NCBI RefSeq assembly: GCF_003860405.1
Contig: NZ_CP034170.1
Location: 2,976,001-3,040,000 of the forward strand
DNA: 64,000 bases
Direction: 5' to 3'
From: Nakamurella antarctica
GTDB taxonomy: Bacteria > Actinomycetota > Actinomycetes > Mycobacteriales > Nakamurellaceae
The position numbers and the translations under genes were made by a program. The notes beneath the pieces were generated by a model. The model made no database searches, had not been told where the DNA came from, and worked only from the letters and a program-made list of their open reading frames with translations. This document shows positions 28,072-36,903 of the stretch, piece by piece (positions within the stretch are counted from its first letter, which is position 1; each line of letters opens with the position of its first letter).

Positions 28072-28103
28072 GCGCGCCTTTCCTCTGAGCCTGAAACGAT
28101 TGA

Positions 28104-28122
28104 CCCTACCGACCGGGTAGGG
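28104..28122. promoter_or_regulatory. Inverted repeat in the divergent region cobT operon / cbtBA
   Basis: A perfect 7-bp inverted repeat CCCTACC / GGTAGGG with a 5-nt spacer, between the start of the cobT-operon gene and the cobalamin riboswitch of cbtBA. It could be an operator shared by the two divergent promoters or a structural part of the riboswitch leader. Confidence 0.4.
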
Positions 28123-28140
28123 ATAAGTTCGAACAGTTAT

Positions 28141-28265
28141 AGTTCTGCTCGAGGAAGCCGGCGAGAATCCGGCACGGTAGCGCCACTGTGTGAATCAATG
28201 CGGGTCACGGGTCAATGCTGATCATTGATTGGTTTTGATTCGAGTCAGACCCTTGTTCACGAACT
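28141..28265 (+). ncRNA. Cobalamin riboswitch upstream of cbtBA
   Basis: Family landmarks in order: GAGGAAGCCGG, GAGAATCCGGC, the near-invariant GCGCCACTGTG near 28180-28191, and a B12-box-like AGTCAGACCC near 28243. AGTTC at the 5' end can pair with GAACT at 28261-28265 as a closing stem. The ribosome site AGGAGG of cbtB follows 30 nt later, so B12 probably represses cobalt uptake by hiding it or by termination. Confidence 0.9.
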
Positions 28266-28310
28266 TCCGCTCCACATACGGGACGCTTAATCCCACAGGA
28301 GGTTTCACAG

Positions 28311-28532
28311 ATGTCACAGGCCCTCACCGCAGCTCCGGGACTACCCGCCGTCGCGATTCCCAGTATCCCGGTGCGCGAATTGCTGCCGTGGGCATTCTTC
28401 TTCGGACTACTCGCCATGATCATCGTCTACTTCGTCGGCGCCGAACAGGGCGCAACCTCACTGTTCGCAGGTACCGACATTCACGAATGGGTCCACGACG
28501 GCCGCCACTTGCTCGGCTTCCCCTGCCACTGA
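28311..28532 (+). CDS. cbtB: Cobalt transporter subunit CbtB
   Basis: A 73-residue membrane protein with one central helix (LLPWAFFFGLLAMIIVYFVG) and a conserved C-terminal histidine cluster HEWVHDGRHLLGFPCH, thought to bind cobalt. It has a strong ribosome site (AGGAGG, 8 nt before the ATG). It is directly controlled by the cobalamin riboswitch and followed by cbtA, as in other bacteria. Confidence 0.93.
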   Translation: MSQALTAAPGLPAVAIPSIPVRELLPWAFFFGLLAMIIVYFVGAEQGATSLFAGTDIHEWVHDGRHLLGFPCH

Positions 28533-28572
28533 CCGAATCGCTGACCCAGCAACAGATTCGGGACACCCACAC

Positions 28573-29412
28573 ATGAATGCCACCAACGTTCTTTCTGCGC
28601 GCAATTTTCTGATCCGCGGACTTCTAGCCGGCTTCATCGCTGGCATCCTCTCGTTCGGCGTCGCCTACCTTGTTGGCGAGCCTTCGGTAGATGCCGCTAT
28701 TGCGATCGAGGAAGCTGGCTCAACTACCGATGCTGCACCCGCACCGGCTGCGCAACATGCCGATTCCGACCATCACGACGGTAGCGAGGCCGCCGCTGGC
28801 CACTCCCATGGCGAAGAAGCGGTCGTATCACGTGCCACCCAATCCACCTGGGGCCTCCTGACGGCTACTGTCCTGTTCGGCACCGCACTGGGCGGCATTG
28901 TCGCGCTTGCGGCTGCCTTCGCGGCAGGCCGAGTCGGCAGGTTGCTGCCTCGAGCCTCCACCCTGGTGGTCGGCGCGGTCGGTTTCGTCGCCGTCTACCT
29001 CGTGCCGTATCTGAAGTACCCACCCAACCCGCCGGCTGTCGGCAACCCGGACACCATCGGCCCGAGGACCAGCCAGTACTTCATCATGTTGGCGGTTTCG
29101 ATTGTTGCCGCCGTCGTGGCAATGGCGATCGTCCGCAAGATAGCCGCGCATCTGGGTGGGTTCAATGCCGCATTGATCGGAATTGCCGGCTTCGCCGCGG
29201 TGACCTTGGTGACGGCCAAGCTGCTGCCCGTGATTGATGAGGTTCCTGCCAGCTTCCCCGGCGATCTGCTCTGGAGCTTCCGGCTCGGATCCATCACGGT
29301 GCAAGCAACTCTCTGGCTTAGTCTCACAGTGATTCTCGCGGTTTTGGTGCACTCGATGACGCAACCTCGCGACGTCGCACTCCCACCCTCGCGGCCTGTC
29401 GCCTCGCTTTAG
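28573..29412 (+). CDS. cbtA: Cobalt transporter subunit CbtA
   Basis: A 279-residue membrane protein with about five helices. After the first helix there is a histidine-rich loop (QHADSDHHDGSEAAAGHSHGEE) likely to bind cobalt. The conserved YLKYPPNPPAVG motif of CbtA lies near residue 150. It is 40 bp after cbtB under the same riboswitch. CbtAB supplies cobalt for the corrin ring built by the surrounding genes. Confidence 0.93.
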   Translation: MNATNVLSARNFLIRGLLAGFIAGILSFGVAYLVGEPSVDAAIAIEEAGSTTDAAPAPAAQHADSDHHDGSEAAAGHSHGEEAVVSRATQSTWGLLTATVLFGTALGGIVALAAAFAAGRVGRLLPRASTLVVGAVGFVAVYLVPYLKYPPNPPAVGNPDTIGPRTSQYFIMLAVSIVAAVVAMAIVRKIAAHLGGFNAALIGIAGFAAVTLVTAKLLPVIDEVPASFPGDLLWSFRLGSITVQATLWLSLTVILAVLVHSMTQPRDVALPPSRPVASL

Positions 29413-29444
29413 CTGCAGCAAACCCGGTGTGACAGGCTGGCACC

Positions 29445-30314
29445 ATGCGTAACCTCAGAACATCCGGTGCCAGCCTGGCCGCCTGCTGTGTCGTTCTGCT
29501 CAGTTCCTGCAGCTCAAGTGAAGAAGGCCGAGCCACTGCTACCCCTTCCCCCAGCAGATCTGAATCAGCAACCTCAACGATGGTTCAACCGCCTGAGGTT
29601 GAAACGACATCTGTGGACAGCGCGCCCGAAGAGACCACCACCGTGCCCACCACCACCGTTCCCACCACCACCGTACCCACCACCACGATGTCGTCCAGCT
29701 CCACCTCCAGCACACCCGACCCCACTACCGAGCAATCGAACTTCCCCAGCGCGACGGTAAACACCAATTCACCCGAAGCCATCGACTTCACGAAACGTCT
29801 GAAGGCCGCGCTCCTTACGGCCGAGGAGGTAGGCGCCGGGTTTGAAATCCGGGACTACGCATCACCGACGGCAGAGCAATCTGTGAACGTGCCCTGCGGC
29901 CAACCAGCCACCTTTCTACAATTCCCGAACGTCCTGCGCGCAGGGACCAACGTGGTGCTCGGACAAAGCGTGCAGTTTCAGGAAGCCGTCAACCTCTATG
30001 TCGATGCTGCCACCGCCAGCGCTGCCTACGATTATGCGGTTGCCGGTCTGGCGTGCGGGGACGGCAAAATTGGCAGCACCGCAGTCACCATCTCCGAACC
30101 TGAGGATGTGACAGCGACTGTCGGCGGTGACTCCGCGACTACGTGGACAGTTGGCATCGAGGGCGAAACAGGCGTGCTGGTTTCTGTTCTCAGCGGGCCG
30201 CTCATCATTAATTTCACCTTCATCGCAGCCGCGGGTGCCGACAGCTCCGCCCTGCCCGACCCGCTGGAACTCGCGAAGGCCGCTACCGCAAAACTGATCG
30301 CCGCAGGCGGCTGA
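29445..30314 (+). CDS. Secreted lipoprotein with Thr/Pro-repeat linker
   Basis: A 289-residue lipoprotein: signal peptide with lipobox LLSSC (Cys about 22), then a Ser/Thr-rich stalk containing four TTTVP/TTTM units, then a globular domain from about residue 105 (EAIDFTKRLKAALLTAEEVGAGFEI). The domain resembles the extracellular sensor-like domains of mycobacterial lipoproteins (PknH_C/LpqQ-like), with two cysteines that may pair. It lies 32 bp after cbtA, so it may be read from the same riboswitch-controlled transcript. Function unknown. Confidence 0.75.
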   Translation: MRNLRTSGASLAACCVVLLSSCSSSEEGRATATPSPSRSESATSTMVQPPEVETTSVDSAPEETTTVPTTTVPTTTVPTTTMSSSSTSSTPDPTTEQSNFPSATVNTNSPEAIDFTKRLKAALLTAEEVGAGFEIRDYASPTAEQSVNVPCGQPATFLQFPNVLRAGTNVVLGQSVQFQEAVNLYVDAATASAAYDYAVAGLACGDGKIGSTAVTISEPEDVTATVGGDSATTWTVGIEGETGVLVSVLSGPLIINFTFIAAAGADSSALPDPLELAKAATAKLIAAGG

Positions 30315-30328
30315 TCTTCTTCGCGGAA

Positions 30329-30880
30329 TTACAGCACCACAGTGTTGATCTCGCAATTGCCAACGGGCCGCCACGCCATATGACGTAGTTGCTCCCCGGC
30401 GTGGTCTGCGAGTGCGACGCGGATGGTGTCTCCATGGGACACCAGAACCACGTCAGATTCCTCCTGCCACAGGGTTTTCAGGAGTTTGCGCACCCGCCCC
30501 AGCGCATCTGTGAACGATTCACCGCCCGGCGGAGCGAGGTTCGGATCGAAGTCGGCGCCGTTGGACGCGTTTACCTCCCACCAGGCAGACGCCTGCGCCG
30601 AGGTACCTCCTTCCAGGCTGCCAAGACATATCTCTCTCAGCAGCGCGTTGGCCTCCGGTTCGATACCGGTTGCTGCGCCGATGATCTGCGCCGTTTGCTG
30701 GGCCCGCTGTAGGTCGGAGGTGATAATCCTGCGCACCGGGTACACCTGCAATGCTGCGGCAACTTCGGCTGCTTGCTGCAGTCCCACGGTGGTGAGCCGT
30801 GCCTCGTCAGACTGGCCTTGCAGCCGGCCCGCCAGGTTCCAGTCGGATTGACCGTGTCGCACCCAATGGATCCTTGTCAC
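30329..30880 (-). CDS. Histidine phosphatase, probable alpha-ribazole phosphatase
   Basis: A 183-residue phosphatase with an intact active site: WVRHGQSDWN with phosphohistidine, EICLGSLEGG with the catalytic acid and LVSHGDTIRVAL with the second histidine. It overlaps the upstream cobC by 4 nt. In B12 pathways a member of this family dephosphorylates alpha-ribazole phosphate. Linkage makes that the best guess, but the fold is used for many phosphoesters. Confidence 0.8.
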   Translation of the reverse strand: MTRIHWVRHGQSDWNLAGRLQGQSDEARLTTVGLQQAAEVAAALQVYPVRRIITSDLQRAQQTAQIIGAATGIEPEANALLREICLGSLEGGTSAQASAWWEVNASNGADFDPNLAPPGGESFTDALGRVRKLLKTLWQEESDVVLVSHGDTIRVALADHAGEQLRHMAWRPVGNCEINTVVL

Positions 30881-31920
30881 ACAGCCACTTTCAGCGCTTC
30901 GACGGCGGCCAGGAAGGAGCGCATGACCGCGTCATCGCGGACCGCAATACGAATCCAGTCCGGGCCCAGGCCCGGAAAGCTCTCCCCACGCCTGACGGCA
31001 AACCCAGCCTCTCGCAACGCGAGTCGCATCCAGCCCGGCTCTCGACCGGCCACGCGCGTATCAACCACAACGAACGGTGTCTGCGGGTTTGCCACCACGC
31101 CGTATCCGAGATCAGTGAGGCCACAGACCAGCCGATCCCGAATCTCCTGCATGTAAGGCACAGCAGCGGCCGCCTCACGTATCGCAGACTCGGCGCTGCA
31201 CGCCACCATCGCCGCCAGCGCAGGAGTGGAAACCGACCACGGCGGCTGCTGCTTCGCCAGGTCTGAGATTAACGCGGCCTCACCCAGCACATAGCCGGCC
31301 CGCAGCCCGGCGATACCCCACGTCTTCGTCAACGACCTGAGCACCAGCAGGCCCGGAATCTGCTCCGCCGCAAGGGATTCCCGCTCTCCCGGCACCGAGT
31401 CCATAAACGCTTCGTCCACCACCAGCGTTCGGCCGGGCCGGGTGAGAGCACGTAACAGTTCTGCCCGGTGCAGCACGCCCGTGGGGTTGGTGGGGTTGCC
31501 GATCATGACCAGGTCGGCCGGTTCAGGAATATCAGTGGCCGCGAGCCGAAACCCTTTTGCTGCAGTCAGAATCACCCGATCCACCCGGTGCCCCGCGGCC
31601 ACCAACGCCGCCTCCGGCTCGGTGAACTGCGGATGAACCACCACAGCATGCTGCGGCGCGAAAGCGCGAGCAATCAACGTGAAAGCCTCCGCCCCACCGG
31701 AAGTGGGCAGCACCTGATCCAGTGGCCTGCGGTGCCGCTCGGCGATCGCAGCCCGAGCCGCCTCTGGCTGTGGGTAGGTGGCGAGGTCTCCCACGGTCGC
31801 GACCAGCACATCCTGCAGCCATTGCGGCGGCTCCGATAGCCGGACGTTGACCGCGAGATCCACCAAGTTCTCGGCGATGTCGCGGTCGCCGTGGTGCAAC
31901 AGGTCCACTTCGTCGCTCAA
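30877..31920 (-). CDS. cobC: PLP-dependent aminotransferase-like CobC (threonine-phosphate decarboxylase type)
   Basis: A 347-residue fold-type I PLP enzyme of the CobC/CobD family that provides the aminopropanol linker. The N-terminal HHGDRDIAENLVDLAVNV is typical of CobC. The active site includes NPTNPTGVLH, VVDEAFMD and the PLP lysine in SLTKTWGIAGLRAGY, with the C-terminal arginine region WIRIAVRD. It overlaps cobB and the downstream phosphatase by 4 nt each. Confidence 0.92.
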   Translation of the reverse strand: MSDEVDLLHHGDRDIAENLVDLAVNVRLSEPPQWLQDVLVATVGDLATYPQPEAARAAIAERHRRPLDQVLPTSGGAEAFTLIARAFAPQHAVVVHPQFTEPEAALVAAGHRVDRVILTAAKGFRLAATDIPEPADLVMIGNPTNPTGVLHRAELLRALTRPGRTLVVDEAFMDSVPGERESLAAEQIPGLLVLRSLTKTWGIAGLRAGYVLGEAALISDLAKQQPPWSVSTPALAAMVACSAESAIREAAAAVPYMQEIRDRLVCGLTDLGYGVVANPQTPFVVVDTRVAGREPGWMRLALREAGFAVRRGESFPGLGPDWIRIAVRDDAVMRSFLAAVEALKVAV

Positions 31921-33386
31921 AGGCTGGGCAAAGCTTCGATGGGAGCGTGCGCTTGGGTTTCAGCTTGGGCTTGGGCTTGGGCTTGGGCGAAGTCCTTGAC
32001 GGCGCAGGCGAATTGGGCGGCGAGCTGGGGATATCCCGCCCAGTGTGTGTGCAGATACGAAGCGTGCACTGTGGCCCGGCCGGTGTCAGCTGGGTCCAAC
32101 GCAAAACCCATTTCGGCGTCGCTGCGCACCCACGCGGGCACTTCCGACTGCGCCGGTTCGACGATGGTGCGGTGGAACTCGTGGCCTGTCACGGTCAGTC
32201 CCAACGGCGCCAGCGCGCTCATCGCCGGGGCTTTCGCCTGCCGGTACGACAGGGTCAGCTTCGGGCTCATCCTGCCGTCCGCTGGTACGGCTCCCACCAT
32301 CTCCGTGCCGTCCAAGCTCCGACACAAGTACAGCAGTCCCGCACATTCGGCGACGGTCGGCATCCCCGAATTGATTGCTGCCAGCAGGTTTTCGCGCATG
32401 TGTGCGTTGCCAGCTAGATCTGCGGCGTGCACTTCCGGAAAACCGCCGCCAAGGTAAATACCCGCCGTCCCCGCTGGCAGCTCGGTATCCGTCATCGGGT
32501 CGAACACGACAGGATCCAGCCCGGCAGCACGCAGAAGCTCGTCTGTCTCCGGGTAGCGGAAGGTGAAAGCGCGCCCGCCAGCGATAGCTACCACCGGCCT
32601 TTGCGCACCTGGATACACCTGCAGCGCAGCCATTTCGGCCGCGGGATCCCACGGCGTCGCTTCCACTAGGGCGGCCCTGCCTGCAATGGCACGCACGGCG
32701 TCCAGATCAACGCCTGCGGCGACCTGGGCGGCGAGCAGGTCGAGCGCGAACTCAGCCTCCCCGCGCTCGGCCATCGGGATCAACCCCAAATGCCGTGAGG
32801 GCGCGGAGATTCCGTCATCACGCTTCAACACTCCGATGACGGGAATACCGGTAGCAGCCATCGCCCTGGTGACCTCGTCGGAATGCCGCACCGACCCGGC
32901 TTTGTTGAGGATGACGCCGCCAATGCGAATGCCCGGCTCAAAGGTGGCCAGCCCGTGGACCATCGCCGCGATCGTTCGCGATGCCGACGAGATGTCCACC
33001 ACCAGAATTATCTCGGCACCCAGCACCCGCGCCACGTGCGCCGTGGAGGAGAACCCGTCGGTCCCGATAGCGCCGTCGTACAAACCCATCACGCCCTCAA
33101 TGACGGCGATATCGGCTTGTACCGGGGTTGCCGCTCCGTGCAGCAGCAACGGCGCCAGCCGCGATTCGCCGACCATGTGGGCATCGAGGTTTCGGCCGGG
33201 CCGACCGGTCGCGAGCGAATGGTAGCCGGGGTCGATGTAGTCGGGGCCGATTTTGTGGCACGACACCACCAGCCCGGTGCGACCCAAGGCGGCCATCAAA
33301 CCCGTTGCCACTGTGGTCTTCCCATGCCCCGAGGCGGGCGCCGCAATTACTACTCGAGGTAGCACGGTGCGTACTGGCTCTACCAT
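31917..33386 (-). CDS. cobB: Hydrogenobyrinic acid a,c-diamide synthase
   Basis: A 489-residue ATP-dependent glutamine amidotransferase amidating side chains a and c before cobalt insertion. The N-terminal P-loop-like motif is APASGHGKTTVATGL, followed by HKIGPDYIDPGYHS. The glutaminase domain (about 245-450) contains VAECAGLLYLC with the nucleophilic cysteine. The C-terminus ends in a low-complexity Ala-Gln tail encoded by a 6-bp repeat (31951-31987). Overlaps cobO by 7 nt and cobC by 4 nt. Confidence 0.95.
   Translation of the reverse strand: MVEPVRTVLPRVVIAAPASGHGKTTVATGLMAALGRTGLVVSCHKIGPDYIDPGYHSLATGRPGRNLDAHMVGESRLAPLLLHGAATPVQADIAVIEGVMGLYDGAIGTDGFSSTAHVARVLGAEIILVVDISSASRTIAAMVHGLATFEPGIRIGGVILNKAGSVRHSDEVTRAMAATGIPVIGVLKRDDGISAPSRHLGLIPMAERGEAEFALDLLAAQVAAGVDLDAVRAIAGRAALVEATPWDPAAEMAALQVYPGAQRPVVAIAGGRAFTFRYPETDELLRAAGLDPVVFDPMTDTELPAGTAGIYLGGGFPEVHAADLAGNAHMRENLLAAINSGMPTVAECAGLLYLCRSLDGTEMVGAVPADGRMSPKLTLSYRQAKAPAMSALAPLGLTVTGHEFHRTIVEPAQSEVPAWVRSDAEMGFALDPADTGRATVHASYLHTHWAGYPQLAAQFACAVKDFAQAQAQAQAETQAHAPIEALPSL
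31951..31987 (-). repeat. Hexanucleotide repeat at the 3' end of cobB
   Basis: Repeats of GCTTGG (plus-strand sense), one copy changed, that encode alternating Ala-Gln residues near the CobB C-terminus. Length is a multiple of three, so copy changes keep the frame. The tail lies beyond the conserved glutaminase domain. Confidence 0.7.
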
Positions 33387-33994
33387 TCGATCCCCCGTTG
33401 GCCCTTTTGACCCACATCCATCGGGTGCTTGATCTTCGTCATCTCGGTGACCAGGTCGGCGATCTCGATCAGCTTCGGGTCGGCTCTGCGGCCGGTGATC
33501 ACGACGTGTTGCTGGCCCTGCCGTCCGGCGAGAGTCTCCACCACATCGTCAATGTCGACCCAACCCCAGTTGATCGGGTAGGTGAACTCGTCGAGCACGT
33601 AGAGCTGGTGGGTCTGGGCCCGGATACGCCGCTTGATCTCCGCCCATCCCTCCGCGGCCTCCGCCTGGTGGTCATCGGCGCTGCCAGCTCGACGCGACCA
33701 CGACCAGCCGGAGCCCATCTTGTGCCACTCCATCGGCCCGCCGATGCCCTTTTCGGCATGCAGCTCAGCCAGGGTCTCCACCGCTGTTTGCTCGCCGATC
33801 CGCCACTTGGCGGATTTGACGAACTGAAACACCCCGACCGACCAGCCCTGATTCCACCCACGCAACGCGAGACCGAAAGCTGCGGTGGACTTTCCCTTGC
33901 CGTCGCCGGTGTGCACCATCAGCAGCGGGCGATTGCGCCGCTGACGGGTGGAGAGTCCGTCATTCGGGACGGCGACCGGTTCCCCCTGCGGCAT
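33380..33994 (-). CDS. cobO: Cob(I)yrinic acid a,c-diamide adenosyltransferase
   Basis: A 204-residue enzyme of the CobA/CobO/BtuR class that adds the adenosyl ligand to cobalt. The ATP loop is VHTGDGKGKSTAAFGLALR, followed by KSAKWRIGEQ, KMGSGWSW and YVLDEFTYPINWGW. I start it at the ATG at 33994, which overlaps the stop of the chelatase gene by one base (TGATG); the frame extends upstream but inside that gene. Confidence 0.95.
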   Translation of the reverse strand: MPQGEPVAVPNDGLSTRQRRNRPLLMVHTGDGKGKSTAAFGLALRGWNQGWSVGVFQFVKSAKWRIGEQTAVETLAELHAEKGIGGPMEWHKMGSGWSWSRRAGSADDHQAEAAEGWAEIKRRIRAQTHQLYVLDEFTYPINWGWVDIDDVVETLAGRQGQQHVVITGRRADPKLIEIADLVTEMTKIKHPMDVGQKGQRGIEW

Positions 33995-36072
33995 CAGGCG
34001 GCGCTCGCGGCTCGGACCACATCGGTGAGACCAGCGGCACCGACCTCGCCGAGCGCGATGTACTGCGCTCGCATTGCCTCCGAAAGTCCGGCGGCCAGAC
34101 CCATCCGGAAGCGGCCGGTCTCGCAATCCACCACCACGCCAGCGACGTGCGAGTCTGCAAGCAGCCCGCCAGCTTGTAGGGAGCGCGGAAGCGCTCGCGG
34201 GCCGAAGGTTGCGCGGCCGTCGGTGACGACCACCAGGAGTGCGCGCCGCTTCGGATCCCGAATGCGTTCAAGCCGCAGGGTTTCGGCCGCCATCAGCAAG
34301 CCTTCGGCCAACGGCGTACGCCCACCTGCGGGAAGCTCCTGCAACCGGCGGGCGGCAACTTCCACCGACGACGTCGGCGGCAGGGTCAGTGTCGCGCCGT
34401 CGCCCCGGAAGGTGATCAGTCCGACCTTGTCACGTCGCTGGTAGGCATCCATCAGCAGCGACAACACCGCGGTTTTCACCTGTTCCATCCGGCGCCGCGC
34501 CGCCATCGAACCCGATGCATCGACGCAGAACAGCACGAGGTTCGATTCGCGGCCCTCGCGAACTGCAAGGCGAAAATCGTTGGGGCGCAGCATCAAGGCC
34601 GTCCCCACCCGGCCGCGAGCCACCTGATGCGGTGCGGCTGCTCGGATGGTGGCCAACAGGTGGACCGGTCCGCGATGGCCCGCCGTCGGGGTGGACCCCA
34701 CGGTTCTGCCCAACGTGGTGATCGCGCGGGATCGTCGCCCAGCCTCGCCCGCACCCAGGCCCGGAGCCTTGAACAGCTTGGTGCGCACAGGGTCTGCCGC
34801 AGATGCGGTGGTGTTGGCCGGCGCCTTGCCGTTGGCCGGGGCCGGTGTCGACTGTGGTTCCGCGGCTTCCGGCTCTACGGATTCGGCTTCGCTAGCCTTT
34901 GAATCGTTCGCCTCGGGTTCCCCCGGAGCCTTGTCCGCGGGGCCTGACTGCGGTGCATTTGCAGATTGCTGATCTGCGCTGTCGTCGCCGGAATCCGTGG
35001 CGTCCGGTGGGGTGGGGGCTGGTGGCTCCGGGTCGGGCTCTGGGTCGGGCTCTGTGTCTCCCAGAATCTGGTCTAACAAGTTCTCGTCGAGCCCGGGGGC
35101 GTCAAAGGGGTTGCGGCGCCGCCGATGTGGCAGGGCCAGCCGCGCCGCGGCCCGGATATCCTCGCGAAGCACCCGTAACCGGCCATGCCACGCCGCGTGC
35201 GCGACGGCGGCCCGGGCGGTGACGATATCGGCTCGCATGCCGTCCACCTCGAAGCCGGCGCAGACCTCGGCGATCTTTGTAATGGCCGCGTCGGAGAGCT
35301 GGACGTGCGCGAGCGCAGCCTGGGCGGCAATGATTCTCGCCGAGAGAGCCTGTTCCATGTCAGCAAAGCGATCGGTGAAGGCGACTGGGTCCGCGTCATA
35401 GGCCAGACGTCGACGCACCACCTCGGCGCGTACCTGCGGGTCCCGCGGAGCGGAGATTTCGACCGTCAAACCGAAGCGGTCAAGCAGTTGCGGACGTAGC
35501 TCGCCCTCCTCGGGGTTCATGGTGCCCACCAACACAAACCGCGCGGCGTGGGCGACAGACACGCCCTCTCGTTCCACAGTGGAACGGCCCATCGCGGCGG
35601 CGTCCAACAGTAGATCGACCAGGTGATCGTGCAGCAGGTTCACCTCGTCTACGTAGAGCAAGCCCCGGTGTGCAGCAGCGAGTAGCCCCGGCTCATACAC
35701 CGTGCTTCCGGTGGCCAGCGCCTGCTGAAGATCAAGAGAGCCGATGACGCGGTCTTCTGTGGCGCCGACGGGCAATTCCACCAGCCTGGCTGGCCGGGTA
35801 TGGCCAGATGCTTGGTGACTGTCGGCGTCAGGGCAACGGGGGTCCGGGGCGCTCGGGTCGCACGAGAAACGGCAACCCGCAAGCACACTGACAGCAGGCA
35901 ACAGCGCCGCCAACGCCCGTACTGCGGTCGACTTCGCTGTGCCCTTTTCCCCCCGGACCAACACCCCGCCTACAGCAGGCGACACGGCGCACAGTGCGAG
36001 TGCCAGCGCCATATCCTCGCTTCCGACGATGGCGGTAAACGGGAAACCTGTTGATGCAGAGGTGCTCGTCAT
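33994..36072 (-). CDS. Magnesium-chelatase-type ATPase/VWA subunit for cobalt insertion (ChlID)
   Basis: A 692-residue fusion of an AAA+ ATPase (ChlI-like, about 10-330) and a VWA domain (ChlD-like, about 500-692). Walker A is GEKGTAKST, Walker B is LLYVDEVNLL, and the MIDAS motif is CVDASGSMAA. The two parts are joined by an acidic Pro/Glu/Asp-rich linker. In actinobacteria this protein works with CobN as the aerobic cobaltochelatase instead of separate CobS/CobT chelatase subunits. A cobalamin riboswitch lies in its leader. It heads the unit chlID-cobO-cobB-cobC-phosphatase. Confidence 0.9.
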   Translation of the reverse strand: MTSTSASTGFPFTAIVGSEDMALALALCAVSPAVGGVLVRGEKGTAKSTAVRALAALLPAVSVLAGCRFSCDPSAPDPRCPDADSHQASGHTRPARLVELPVGATEDRVIGSLDLQQALATGSTVYEPGLLAAAHRGLLYVDEVNLLHDHLVDLLLDAAAMGRSTVEREGVSVAHAARFVLVGTMNPEEGELRPQLLDRFGLTVEISAPRDPQVRAEVVRRRLAYDADPVAFTDRFADMEQALSARIIAAQAALAHVQLSDAAITKIAEVCAGFEVDGMRADIVTARAAVAHAAWHGRLRVLREDIRAAARLALPHRRRRNPFDAPGLDENLLDQILGDTEPDPEPDPEPPAPTPPDATDSGDDSADQQSANAPQSGPADKAPGEPEANDSKASEAESVEPEAAEPQSTPAPANGKAPANTTASAADPVRTKLFKAPGLGAGEAGRRSRAITTLGRTVGSTPTAGHRGPVHLLATIRAAAPHQVARGRVGTALMLRPNDFRLAVREGRESNLVLFCVDASGSMAARRRMEQVKTAVLSLLMDAYQRRDKVGLITFRGDGATLTLPPTSSVEVAARRLQELPAGGRTPLAEGLLMAAETLRLERIRDPKRRALLVVVTDGRATFGPRALPRSLQAGGLLADSHVAGVVVDCETGRFRMGLAAGLSEAMRAQYIALGEVGAAGLTDVVRAASAA

Positions 36073-36109
36073 GCACGCCTTCCAGTCCGGCGGGTGTCCG
36101 CGCCCGCGC

Positions 36110-36235
36110 AGTTGTTGATGCGGGCGGCTTGCGAAGATCTGACTCCCGCAGGGCTTGCCCGCGGTCACAGTGGCTCAGACCGCTCCGGATTCGCACCGGA
36201 TTCCACCCAAACCGTCCACCCACATGGTCCCACAG
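36110..36235 (-). ncRNA. Cobalamin riboswitch upstream of the chelatase operon
   Basis: On the minus strand the landmarks run GGTGGAATCCGGTGCGAATCC, then GAGCCACTGTGACCGCGGGC around 36155-36178 and the B12 box GGGAGTCAGATC near 36137-36148. The ATG of the chelatase gene follows about 40 nt later. It should switch off chelatase, cobO, cobB and cobC when B12 is plentiful. Confidence 0.92.
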
Positions 36236-36280
36236 GCTCGGATCTGCGCGACCTGCTCCGCCGCAAACACACCTTGGGCT

Positions 36281-36652
36281 CTATTCCACCCAGTGCGCCA
36301 AAATTTCCGCAATCCTGGCGACGTCAGAAAGCTTGCCATCGGCAATCTGCATGATGAACTCGTAAGCGGCATCGTTCGTTGCAGTCACCTTGTAGCCATT
36401 GATCCCATAGAAAACGATGACAGCGGCGAGACCCAAGCGTTTATTGCCATCGACCAGTCCATGGTGGGACACCACAGAATGAACCAGCGCTGCGGCCTTC
36501 ACGTGGATAGACGGATAGGCATCTTGGCCAAACACTGTCGCCGAGGGCCGAGCCGCCGCCGAGTCCAAAAGGCCGAAGTCCCGAACCGCAACTTGCCCGC
36601 CGACTACCCGGCGGGCGATCATCAAAAGGTCTTCCAAGCTCAGCAAAATCAC
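36281..36652 (-). CDS. Doc-type toxin (Fic/Doc fold)
   Basis: A 123-residue protein with the Doc signature HHGLVDGNKRLGLAAVIVF, the HxFxDGNKR loop with Leu for Phe. Doc toxins phosphorylate elongation factor Tu and stop translation. Start is GTG at 36652, which overlaps the antitoxin stop (GTGA). Family N-terminus ILLSLEDLLMIARRV and a central RPSATVFGQDAYPSIHVKAA are visible. The gene ends 46 bp before the chelatase riboswitch and runs in the same direction, so the chelatase promoter may lie within it or read-through may occur. Confidence 0.9.
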   Translation of the reverse strand: MILLSLEDLLMIARRVVGGQVAVRDFGLLDSAAARPSATVFGQDAYPSIHVKAAALVHSVVSHHGLVDGNKRLGLAAVIVFYGINGYKVTATNDAAYEFIMQIADGKLSDVARIAEILAHWVE

Positions 36653-36852
36653 TTGCCGAGTCGCTCCAGAGCTTCCGCGAACCGTGGAAGTTCCGAATCC
36701 ATCACTTGGGCGAGCAGAGTAGCTTTCGAGTGGCGTTCGATGTACTCGCGCAACGCTTCTCGCGCAACCTCTTGCATAGATCGCGATTCCAACGTCGCGC
36801 GATCCCGCAGAGCTGTAGTTTCCGCCTCGGTCAGCCGCAATGTCATAGCCAT
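36649..36852 (-). CDS. Ribbon-helix-helix antitoxin partner of Doc
   Basis: A 67-residue protein: MTLRLTEAETTALRDRATLESRSMQEVAREALREYI is a ribbon-helix-helix (CopG/MetJ-like) DNA-binding segment, followed by a short C-terminal tail that should bind the toxin. It overlaps the Doc gene by 4 nt. RHH antitoxins usually repress their own promoter; the 51-bp gap to divergent cobL would then hold that operator. Confidence 0.85.
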   Translation of the reverse strand: MAMTLRLTEAETTALRDRATLESRSMQEVAREALREYIERHSKATLLAQVMDSELPRFAEALERLGK

Positions 36853-36903
36853 GATCCGACGGTATCACCTCTGATACCAGCAGCAATCGAATAGGGTGGC
36901 AGC